Part shown: piece by piece, positions 31,060 through 38,066 of the stretch
How positions within the stretch are numbered: position 1 is the first letter of the stretch
Layout: the number at the start of each line of letters is the position of its first letter
Origin: Flavobacterium sp. Sd200
GTDB lineage: Bacteria; Bacteroidota; Bacteroidia; Flavobacteriales; Flavobacteriaceae
Reading direction: 5' to 3'
DNA: 64,000 bases
Assembly: GCF_009826935.1 (NCBI RefSeq)
Contig: NZ_WUMN01000002.1
Location: 124,001-188,000, forward strand
Translations under genes and position numbers: made by a program
Notes under the pieces: generated by a model
What the model saw: the letters and a program-made list of their open reading frames with translations, nothing else
Told to the model about the DNA's origin: nothing
Databases searched by the model: none

Positions 31060-31718
31060 TTTATACATTGGAACCAAAGGATAATTCCGCTGCTATGATT
31101 GAAGCCAAAGTAAGGGATGCCTTTGGTAAAAAACACAAGGTTACGGTGCTGGTACACCGCAAACAATCCATGCCCAAAAAGCGGGATAACGACCGTTGGC
31201 TCTTCAACAAACTTACGGTTAACGGTTTTCAGGTGGGGAGTAATCTAAATATTACCGACCAGCCGTTTGAAAGGGATTTAAAGTATTCGGTAAATTATTG
31301 GCGCAACCGCGCTTTATTGGCAGAAAGCCATTTCAATACTGCTAAATCACTTACCAATTCCGATGATGCACTATTGAAAAACACACTGCTGCATCAGGCT
31401 ATTGTAAACAGCTGCCTTGGGTTCATAGAATTGTTCCTCGGCTACAGGCCAAACCGTGTGAATATCGGGCATCTATTCGCGCTGATGCAATTTATTACAG
31501 GTAAGGATTTCTCATTGTATTTCCGTCAGGAAGATGATAATTCATTGTACCTGTTGCTATCGGCTAATCCTGATATGATACGCTACAAGGTCGTAAACCA
31601 ATACGCTATCGAGGACAGCAACAAACTGGAATTACGCTGCAAGGAATGTTTTTGGGAAATAAAACAACTGGCTTTTGCCAAACTTGATGCACTCTATAAA
31701 TCACATCTAATTTTATAA
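31002..31718 (+). CDS. HEPN-like mobile-element protein, 5'-truncated
   Basis: The open frame gives 238 residues, but the first about 15 codons are sequence of the overlapping beta-propeller gene in another frame. From YHFYLLVYTLEPKDNSAA on it aligns with the 397-residue protein at 49629 (RFILFVDTTFTRIDNDLL), so about 50 N-terminal residues are missing. Residues 95-238 are helical with RNRALLAESHFNTAK and RVNIGHLF (R-x4-H), consistent with a HEPN domain. The stop is 3 bases before the next gene, which encodes the domain that is fused to the C-terminus in the 49629 protein. A working start could be the ATG at 31096, but function is doubtful. Confidence 0.6.
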   Translation: MRWYYKCHNYKPGYHFYLLVYTLEPKDNSAAMIEAKVRDAFGKKHKVTVLVHRKQSMPKKRDNDRWLFNKLTVNGFQVGSNLNITDQPFERDLKYSVNYWRNRALLAESHFNTAKSLTNSDDALLKNTLLHQAIVNSCLGFIELFLGYRPNRVNIGHLFALMQFITGKDFSLYFRQEDDNSLYLLLSANPDMIRYKVVNQYAIEDSNKLELRCKECFWEIKQLAFAKLDALYKSHLIL

Positions 31719-31721
31719 GCT

Positions 31722-32081
31722 ATGGAAAATGACGAAATCAAAGAAGCGATAGACTTCGCAGAGAAAATAAAAAATGCCAGCCAGTTCAATGTTTTTAATG
31801 AACGCTTCCGCAGGGAAGGTTTTGGCGTGGAACTAAGTTTTTCGGGATACAATGATCTCATTTTAACTATTATGGATATTATGAAGGTCTGTATGGCGGC
31901 ACTTGAAGTAGAAGAGGATATTTTGCCTTCATCAATGTCGGTATCGCATACTAATATCTCATGCGTGCTGGGACTCGCGTATCAACTAATCCCAATGGAA
32001 GAGTCAATCATTCTGGACGAGTGTTACGCGCTACATCAGAAACTTACGATTCCTAAGAAAGAAGAAAGTGAGGAGCAGTAA
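31722..32081 (+). CDS. Small HEPN-linked helper domain protein
   Basis: A 119-residue, mainly helical cytosolic protein. Its core (YNDLILTIMDIMKVCMAALE, then HTNISCVLGLAYQLIPMEES) matches the 116-residue protein at 50859 (YSDLMYTVSDLLKISMHAMY, LLPLNESEVL) and the last 90 residues of the 49629 protein. The family is unnamed to me. Position 3 bases after the HEPN-like frame and the fused version elsewhere in the window suggest that the two parts work together. It ends base-to-base against the convergent gene at 32082. Confidence 0.7.
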   Translation: MENDEIKEAIDFAEKIKNASQFNVFNERFRREGFGVELSFSGYNDLILTIMDIMKVCMAALEVEEDILPSSMSVSHTNISCVLGLAYQLIPMEESIILDECYALHQKLTIPKKEESEEQ

Positions 32082-32690
32082 TTAATATTTTCTAATCCCT
32101 ACCATTTCTTTTAACTGGAACTCGTATTTTTCGTAAGTATCAGTAAACGATATTTCACCTGTCTCAAGCGCCTCATGTTTTTTGAGATTCCAGTAAAGGT
32201 TATATGTTCCGTCTTTGATATAGATTTCGACGCGTTGGGTGGTGCCTTCAAAGTAATGGTTGATGTTTTCTACAAAAAAGTATTCGTTATTAAGTTTGCC
32301 TTTTAAGAAGGGAATGATGATATTTTCGCCTATCCGCGGCAGTTGATGAAGGAAGTGGGTAGTAAATGTGGCATTGACCTTATAGCTCTTCAGATAGAAA
32401 ACATATTCAACTTTTGGGAACTTCAGTGGGTATTTGGTTTCATAATTAAACAGTGCTTCGTGTATCTCTGTTAATTGTTTTCTGATCTTATAAGAAGCTA
32501 AACCCGTTTCATTTGAAACCTGTGTCAGCGATGGGATTTCTATATTTTCATCATTATAGTAGTCTTTGGCACACATAAACTTTACCAACGTTGAGTATGC
32601 AGGGTCATGGATAAAATAATTCTTTACTTGTTCCTTTATCGAAAGTAAATCGATGAAAACCCTTTTTATGGATAATGTATCTGCCTGCAT
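32082..32690 (-). CDS. Hypothetical mobile-element protein with winged-helix-like segment
   Basis: A 202-residue protein I do not recognise. Residues 50-80 (SLTQVSNETGLASYKIRKQL, then TEIHEALF) look like a helix-turn-helix with a recognition helix. The C-terminal half is beta-rich with many aromatic residues. It is convergent with the HEPN helper gene and divergent from the recombinase operon; by position it may regulate the recombinase genes. Confidence 0.55.
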   Translation of the reverse strand: MQADTLSIKRVFIDLLSIKEQVKNYFIHDPAYSTLVKFMCAKDYYNDENIEIPSLTQVSNETGLASYKIRKQLTEIHEALFNYETKYPLKFPKVEYVFYLKSYKVNATFTTHFLHQLPRIGENIIIPFLKGKLNNEYFFVENINHYFEGTTQRVEIYIKDGTYNLYWNLKKHEALETGEISFTDTYEKYEFQLKEMVGIRKY

Positions 32691-32766
32691 AATTGTTTTA
32701 TAACGTGATAAATAAAGGTAGTGATCCCCGCTGAATTTTGATTAGGATCGTTTGAAAAATGAGGGT

Positions 32767-32813
32767 TATCTTTGTAAGTCAGACAATTTTAAGACCGGAA
32801 ACGGTCTTTTTTT
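32767..32813 (+). promoter_or_regulatory. -7 box followed by an early leader terminator (possible attenuator)
   Basis: TATCTTTG (32767-32774) fits TAnnTTTG. AGACCG-GAAA-CGGTCT (32792-32807) with a seven-T run then makes an intrinsic terminator that would lie about 10 bases into the transcript, before the recombinase operon. It may be an attenuator limiting recombinase expression, or the terminator of an antisense/upstream transcript. Confidence 0.45.
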
Positions 32814-32837
32814 CATTAGCGAGAACGGAGGTGAACG

Positions 32838-33035
32838 ATGGAACATGAGAAAAGAACTACAGGAGGAAGGATTTCTCCCGAAAAGGCATGGAACATGCTG
32901 AAATCCGAAGGTTTAGATGTAACTTTGGAGCAAGCCGGGGAGATATTGGATTTTTTGAGGAGGCTGGCAAACAGGACTGTTGCCGCTTATTTAAATACGA
33001 AACGGATAAAGCCAATTGACAATGAAAGTAAGTAA
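32838..33035 (+). CDS. Small protein preceding serine recombinase
   Basis: A 65-residue basic protein (ISPEKAWNMLKSEGLDVTLE, then FLRRLANRTVAAYLNTKR) whose 3' end overlaps the recombinase start by 14 bases. Similar short genes sit directly before large serine recombinases in Bacteroidota elements, suggesting translational coupling and perhaps a recombination directionality role. GGAGGTG six bases before the ATG is an unusually good Shine-Dalgarno sequence for this genome. Confidence 0.7.
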   Translation: MEHEKRTTGGRISPEKAWNMLKSEGLDVTLEQAGEILDFLRRLANRTVAAYLNTKRIKPIDNESK

Positions 33036-34608
33036 GATAGCAGACCTGTATATCAGGGTAAGCACCGATGAGCAGGCAGATAAGGGATATTCGCAACGCA
33101 ATCAGGAAGAGGTTTTGCGTAAGTACTGCATGATTAATGATATTACTATACGTGAGGTAATATATGAAGATCATTCAGCAAAATCGTTTAACAGGCCGGC
33201 ATGGAAAAAGTTGTTGGTGCTGTTGAAAAAGCAAAAGAATAAAACGGATTTGGTACTCTTTACCAAGTGGGACAGGTTTAGCCGCAATGCCGGGGATGCC
33301 TATCAAATGATAAGTACGCTTCGTAAAGTTGGTGTAGAGCCACAGGCTATTGAGCAGCCCCTTGACCTTTCTATCCCCGAAAATAAAATGATGCTTGCCT
33401 TTTACCTTGCAGCGCCTGAAGTGGAAAACGACCGCAGGGCGTTAAACGTATTTTATGGTATGCGCAGGGCTATGAAGGAAGGCAGATACGTTAGCCAGGC
33501 TCCGGTTGGTTATGCGAACAAATCAAAAGAAGACGGCAGGAAATACATTGCACTAAAAGAGCCACAGGCAGAAATTATGAAATGGGCATTTGAGGAGATA
33601 GCACGCGGTATCTTCAATACCGAAGATGTTTTACGTATGGCTCGCAAGAAAGGCTTATCAGTGGGCAAGAATGCGTTTTGGCTGGCGGTGCGTAATCCGC
33701 TTTATTGTGGAAAAATATTCGTTCCGAAATATAAGGATGAAGAAAGCCAGCTTGTCAACGGACAACATGAAGCCCTGATATCAGAGGAACTGTTCTACAA
33801 TGTACAGGATGTCCTTGACGGTCGCAGCAGAAGCGCTAATTACAGGCCAAAAGCAGAGATTAACGTGGATTTACCCCTAAGGGGCTTCTTGCGTTGCCCT
33901 GTGTGCTTTAAAATGCTTACAGGAAGCAAGTCTAAGGGACGTAACCGTTATTACCTGTATTATCATTGTTTCGGTGGCTGTACCCACAGGATGCGAGCCG
34001 AACCTTTAAATGAAATACTGAAAGAAGAGCTGGATAAATATATGCCGCGTCCTGAAATTAAGGATTTGTATGTGGAGCTGATTGTAGAAGCCTATAATGA
34101 ACAAACCAAAGGTGCGCAGGACGAAAAGAAAAAGATTCTTGCCCAATTGAAAGATTATGAAGGCAGGCTTAGTCATGCAAGGGACTTGCTAGCAACCCGT
34201 AAAATTGATGCGGATGATTACAGGGAAATGAAATCCGACTATGCGGGGATGATAAACAAATTGGAGGTTCGACTGGGAAGCATGAACAATGAGGCGGATG
34301 ATATTGAGGAGCTGCTTAAAAACGGTATAGACCGACTATTAAACCTGAAAATGCTTTATGAACAGGGCAAACTGACAGAAACAAGGGAATTAATTGGTTC
34401 TATCTATCCTGAAAATCTCTATTTTGAAAATAACGCACTTCGAACCACAAGAATCAATGAAGCAGTGCAACTAATCTACCTGATAAACAGCGAAATAGAC
34501 AAGCATAAAAAAAGGACAAAGAGTAAAAAAATTTCTTTGTCCTTTATGGTGGGCGATGAGGGGTTCGAACTTTTACATCAAAACCCGCGTCATTGCTATG
34601 TTTTCTAA
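33022..34608 (+). CDS. Large serine recombinase (site-specific integrase of the mobile element)
   Basis: A 528-residue large serine recombinase. I use the ATG at 33022. The resolvase domain (1-150) has the catalytic Ser in YIRVSTDEQ, and FTKWDRFSRN; the recombinase domain follows (150-270, LRMARKKGLSVGKN, NPLYCGKI), then a zinc ribbon (CPVC and CFGGC) and a coiled coil (about 365-450). It integrates and excises DNA between short att sites. The last about 20 codons run through a hairpin and a tRNA-3'-like sequence (MVGDEGFELL), so the gene lies at one end of the element. It probably moved at least the 31.0-34.6 kb segment and perhaps the larger island. Confidence 0.93.
   Translation: MKVSKIADLYIRVSTDEQADKGYSQRNQEEVLRKYCMINDITIREVIYEDHSAKSFNRPAWKKLLVLLKKQKNKTDLVLFTKWDRFSRNAGDAYQMISTLRKVGVEPQAIEQPLDLSIPENKMMLAFYLAAPEVENDRRALNVFYGMRRAMKEGRYVSQAPVGYANKSKEDGRKYIALKEPQAEIMKWAFEEIARGIFNTEDVLRMARKKGLSVGKNAFWLAVRNPLYCGKIFVPKYKDEESQLVNGQHEALISEELFYNVQDVLDGRSRSANYRPKAEINVDLPLRGFLRCPVCFKMLTGSKSKGRNRYYLYYHCFGGCTHRMRAEPLNEILKEELDKYMPRPEIKDLYVELIVEAYNEQTKGAQDEKKKILAQLKDYEGRLSHARDLLATRKIDADDYREMKSDYAGMINKLEVRLGSMNNEADDIEELLKNGIDRLLNLKMLYEQGKLTETRELIGSIYPENLYFENNALRTTRINEAVQLIYLINSEIDKHKKRTKSKKISLSFMVGDEGFELLHQNPRHCYVF
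34511..34545 (+). terminator. Hairpin within the recombinase 3' end
   Basis: AAAGGACAAAG (34511-34521) pairs perfectly with CTTTGTCCTTT (34535-34545). It is inside the last codons of the recombinase frame and probably derives from the terminator beyond the original integration site. Confidence 0.6.
34546..34570 (-). other. tRNA-3'-end-like sequence, probable attachment-site half
   Basis: Read on the minus strand it is GTTCGAACCCCTCATCGCCC followed by ACCA: a T-loop, the 3' half of a T-stem, an acceptor 3' strand and CCA. The 5' part of the T-stem is not complementary, so only the terminal 25 bases of a tRNA are present. This is the usual footprint of an element integrated at a tRNA gene. Confidence 0.6.
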
Positions 34609-34636
34609 AGTTCGTTTTGGTCGTGCCACGAACTTT
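34607..34636. repeat. 9-bp inverted repeat at element edge
   Basis: AAAGTTCGT (34607-34615) and ACGAACTTT (34628-34636) start at the recombinase stop codon. It may be a recombinase arm site or a terminator. The rest of the 300-base AT-rich gap to 34908 shows nothing I can name. Confidence 0.45.
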
Positions 34637-34908
34637 CTACACTATTTTTAAATCGTCTTTAAACCTGCGTTTTCACAGAGCTAAAATTCTATAGCAAATG
34701 TAAGCATAAATATAATAATATATGTATTTCTAACACCTTGTCATCATCATAAATAACATAATATTTACGTAACAATTTTTGGAACATTTTAAAAGTGAAA
34801 AAAATCATAATAACAATTCTCTAGGTAATAGTACTGCTTAGTAACTAAAGCTTCTCTATAGCTAAATTCCTACTCTTTGACATTGGATTTACCGTATATG
34901 TATTAATC

Positions 34909-35631
34909 TCAGTTATCGATTTCCCAACTTTTTATCTGATTGAACATTTGCAGCTTGTAGTCTTTAAATTGCTTATGCCTATGACCATTACTGCCTGAAG
35001 GATGAGGGAAATGATTTAAATAAATATTACTATTAAGGAGATTATCTTCATTTAGCTTCGTAAGCACTTTGCTGACACAAGTGCCTAAAGGGATGACTAA
35101 TTTGTTCTCAAAATTATTTATTTCAGGTAGAAAATTAGATTCGATAAAATTTTTCAAAATTTCCGTACGTAAAGGTAGCGGAGTTCTGCCTGTATAATTT
35201 TTGCCTTTATTAAAGGTCGGATATTTAATTATTGAGGTCGTATGTAAAATAGAATTTTGTTCATCAAACAATTGTGAAGTACTTAGAATGTTTAGTTTGT
35301 TATTTAATTCCAATTCATCCAACATTGTTATAAGATTATTTCTCATGCTTCCTGCAAAACTTGCCTGCTTCTTAACTTCCTTAGTGGCTTCCTCCCAATT
35401 TTGGTTTATACTAAAAGAAGTGATGGCTGTTCTATATGATTTCTCCATTTGTGACCATCCTGGAGTTATCCCGACTATAATAATTTTTGCATTTGGATTG
35501 ATATAGTCAAAGGGAGCATAAAAAATTTCAATATTTTTCTCAGTTCCAAATGAGTACTTTTTAGTCTGTAAATCAGCTTTTTCGTAGCTATTCTTAATTA
35601 TCTCACGTTGTAGGTTTTTAATATAATTCAT
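34909..35631 (-). CDS. Uracil-DNA-glycosylase-fold protein, candidate defence gene
   Basis: A 240-residue protein with the two landmarks of the UDG superfamily: GITPG (residues 54-58, like the GINPG of Mug/TDG) after a hydrophobic strand, and HPSGSNGHR (210-218) after LVIPLGTCVSKVL. Between them, IKYPTFNKGKNYTGRTP is lineage-specific. The superfamily flips and excises modified bases, and some members cut modified phage DNA. The gene begins 31 bases after the beta-helix membrane-protein gene and shares its strand, so the two form an operon. It lies beside a restriction island rather than DNA-repair genes. Base specificity is unknown; housekeeping repair is possible. Confidence 0.72.
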   Translation of the reverse strand: MNYIKNLQREIIKNSYEKADLQTKKYSFGTEKNIEIFYAPFDYINPNAKIIIVGITPGWSQMEKSYRTAITSFSINQNWEEATKEVKKQASFAGSMRNNLITMLDELELNNKLNILSTSQLFDEQNSILHTTSIIKYPTFNKGKNYTGRTPLPLRTEILKNFIESNFLPEINNFENKLVIPLGTCVSKVLTKLNEDNLLNSNIYLNHFPHPSGSNGHRHKQFKDYKLQMFNQIKSWEIDN

Positions 35632-35662
35632 TAGTATTTGGTTAGTTTAATAGTCATCGTTT

Positions 35663-37165
35663 CTATTTTTTACCATATTTTCTAAAGGCAGAAATAAACT
35701 GGTATATAAAATAACTTGTCAAAACTTTATTTATATAGTCGATTGATAATGTCCAAGCGCTAAATTCTCTTTTTTCTACTAAAAAATCATTCCTGTGTGT
35801 TAAGTCAATAAACGAAAAATAGTAGCCGATTAAAGTTGGGTCGAAATTTGTATCAATAAATATTCGTCTTACACTAATTAAGTACAATATATATAATACA
35901 AATGAAAATAGAGCAAACCATTTTAATGGGCGTGCTATAGATAATCCATGATTGTTGGACAAACTATTCGTAAATAAAATAAACTTATCCCAACGTGATA
36001 TATCTTCAATTTTCATTAAAGCGTCATTGGATATGGCTTGTAGTTTTTGAGATTCATAAAAATTGCCAGTTCCTTCTAATTGCCCTTTTAATTGTAAGAA
36101 AATTTCATATTGATCTTTATAATATTTATCAGGTTTATTTTCCGGATAATGTACATTTTCTAAGGCTGTAAAATTTTCAAAACTTGTAGAGTTTGATGGA
36201 AAATCACATGAAGTAAAGGTTGTTTTTCCAAATTTGGTTCTGTAAAATGATATAAGCTTGTAAGAAGAAAATGCGATATTGTCAAACCAACTTTTATCAA
36301 GGTTTGATTTATGGATTTCTATTTTACTATCAATAGTTTTAATTGGTGAAATATTATAAAATGATGCTCCGGATTCTGTTGATAGATCTCTAATGTACCA
36401 ATTGTTGATTTTTGTATTTTCAATTGATATGTTTCCCTTAACATATCCGGTTAAGCTTAGAGAATTAAATCTTGAGTTTATGATTTTCGTTTCTTTATGA
36501 TCTATCTCAGACGAATATTTAATATAGAGGTTTATATTAAAATAATCTTTTTCTTCATCTGTAAGGAAATATCCAATTCTGTAATCTTTTTGACTTTCAT
36601 AGGATCTCAAGTAGAACCCTCTTTTTTCAGATGTATTTTCATTCGATGAAAATGATAATTCTAAACAATCATAAATTCTATAATCCTGTTTTCTTTTAAT
36701 AATGTCAATGTAACTTACGCTTAAATTCTGTAACATTCTACTCCAACGTTTAGGAAAAAGATTTTCTTCTGTATAAGAAATATGTATTGACTTAATACGC
36801 ATTAAGAATAAAGCCCCTAAGATTATACAATTATTAAAATGTACTGACTTAATATTTTCATTATCAGCGCTTCCAGAAAGCAGTGTTGAATGAAATAAGA
36901 TAGATATATTTTTGGTTTGGATATTTTTTAACTCAAGCTCTTCAATATAACAGCTTGAAAAGCTAAGACTAATATTTTTAAACTCGATGTCTTCCTCATT
37001 CTCAATTATAAGTTTTTTAAACTTACAATTCAAAAAACTAAACGTCGACCTGCCGTCAGTAAACATTATATCTTCAAAAACCTGTTTTGTGATTTTTATC
37101 GTTAGGTCTTGTAAATAGTCTTGGTCTACAATTTTATTATAAGGTGTAGGCTCTAATAATTGCAT
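35663..37165 (-). CDS. Pentapeptide-like beta-helix protein with C-terminal membrane segments
   Basis: A 500-residue protein. Residues about 1-350 consist of short repeating beta-strands (SFLNCKFKKLIIEN, FSSCYIEELELKNI, SLTGYVKGNISIENTKINNW, FTSCDFPSN), as in right-handed or pentapeptide-like beta-helices. A helical linker (YEIFLQLKGQLEGTGNFYES) follows, then two hydrophobic segments (about 414-432 and 476-494) with a short loop between. There is no signal peptide, so the helix is probably cytosolic and tethered to the inner membrane. The UDG-like gene is 31 bases downstream. Very AT-rich. I know no function; a sensor plus membrane effector is one hypothesis. Confidence 0.6.
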   Translation of the reverse strand: MQLLEPTPYNKIVDQDYLQDLTIKITKQVFEDIMFTDGRSTFSFLNCKFKKLIIENEEDIEFKNISLSFSSCYIEELELKNIQTKNISILFHSTLLSGSADNENIKSVHFNNCIILGALFLMRIKSIHISYTEENLFPKRWSRMLQNLSVSYIDIIKRKQDYRIYDCLELSFSSNENTSEKRGFYLRSYESQKDYRIGYFLTDEEKDYFNINLYIKYSSEIDHKETKIINSRFNSLSLTGYVKGNISIENTKINNWYIRDLSTESGASFYNISPIKTIDSKIEIHKSNLDKSWFDNIAFSSYKLISFYRTKFGKTTFTSCDFPSNSTSFENFTALENVHYPENKPDKYYKDQYEIFLQLKGQLEGTGNFYESQKLQAISNDALMKIEDISRWDKFILFTNSLSNNHGLSIARPLKWFALFSFVLYILYLISVRRIFIDTNFDPTLIGYYFSFIDLTHRNDFLVEKREFSAWTLSIDYINKVLTSYFIYQFISAFRKYGKK

Positions 37166-37373
37166 AATTTTATATTAAAATTTGAAACTGGTACAGTTTA
37201 GTTTCGCGACACACATTTTCTTTCTAAACAAAACTTTTCATATTTGTAAATCATCCTAATGATACTGCAAGGGCTTCAAGATGTCTAATTGTCTCCGGAG
37301 GATATGGTAGAACCGGTTTCTATAATGCTCTCCAAGAAATGAAAAAAAAATGAAAAAATCACTTCTCTGATAA

Positions 37374-38066
37374 TTATATAGGCAACTCATTAAGTTGTTT
37401 TTTTCGCTCTTTCCAGTCTGGCAAGAACTGGTTCATCAAGAGTACAAATCTTTTGTTATGGTTTCGTTCGAGCAGGTGTACGAGCTCATGTACGACAATG
37501 TATTCGATACATTTTTTCGGCTTTTTTGCAAGTTCAATGTTAAACCAAATGTTACAATCGGTAGTATTACAGCTTCCCCATTTAGTTTTCATTTTCCGAA
37601 TACCAAAACTTTCACTTTTTACATTTAACCTGGATTCCCAATGATTGATCATTTCAGCCAAAACTTTTCTTAATTCACGACGATACCAATTGTAAAGTAC
37701 CTTTTGCTTGTATTCTATTGGAGAATTTGAAGGGGTCATTAGATCGATTACGTTGTGCTTTAAAATTACCTTCGTTGATAAGGTGTTTTCCACGGCATTA
37801 AGTAAGTATCGTTTTCCAAAGAAATAATGGCTCTCACGGGTAATAAAAAGTTTTTCAGCTTCTCTGGGCTGATTTAAAAATTTAGTTCTCTCTTTTCTTA
37901 TCCATCCCAACTTGCCAATTATAAAGACTTTTACAATGTCTTTATCAACGTGGAGAGGTGCGGATACAGTAACGTTACCCATAGGTGGGTGCACACTCAA
38001 ATGGATATTCTTTATATTTTTAAAAGTGAGCTCAATTTCAATATTGCTAATTGTAATACGCTCCAT
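37374..38066 (-). CDS. YgjP-like (DUF45/SprT-like) metallopeptidase of the restriction operon
   Basis: A 230-residue protein with the zinc motif HELVHLLERNH (His193, Glu194, His197, third ligand His203) preceded by KTKWGSC (161-166), the hallmark of the YgjP/DUF45 family. It begins on the base after the hsdR stop codon, so it is translated from the same mRNA. Such genes are frequent next to type I restriction genes in Bacteroidota and other phyla; the substrate is unknown, perhaps turnover of the restriction complex (inference). In the 208-base gap before the next operon, 37228-37353 on the plus strand holds a 41-codon open stretch without a start. Confidence 0.85.
   Translation of the reverse strand: MERITISNIEIELTFKNIKNIHLSVHPPMGNVTVSAPLHVDKDIVKVFIIGKLGWIRKERTKFLNQPREAEKLFITRESHYFFGKRYLLNAVENTLSTKVILKHNVIDLMTPSNSPIEYKQKVLYNWYRRELRKVLAEMINHWESRLNVKSESFGIRKMKTKWGSCNTTDCNIWFNIELAKKPKKCIEYIVVHELVHLLERNHNKRFVLLMNQFLPDWKERKKQLNELPI

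Noticed and set aside
37228..37353. A 41-codon plus-strand stretch with RCLIVSGGYGRTGFYNALQE
   Set aside because: It looks like the 3' end of a lost gene but has no start codon and no family I can name, so it is not listed as a gene.
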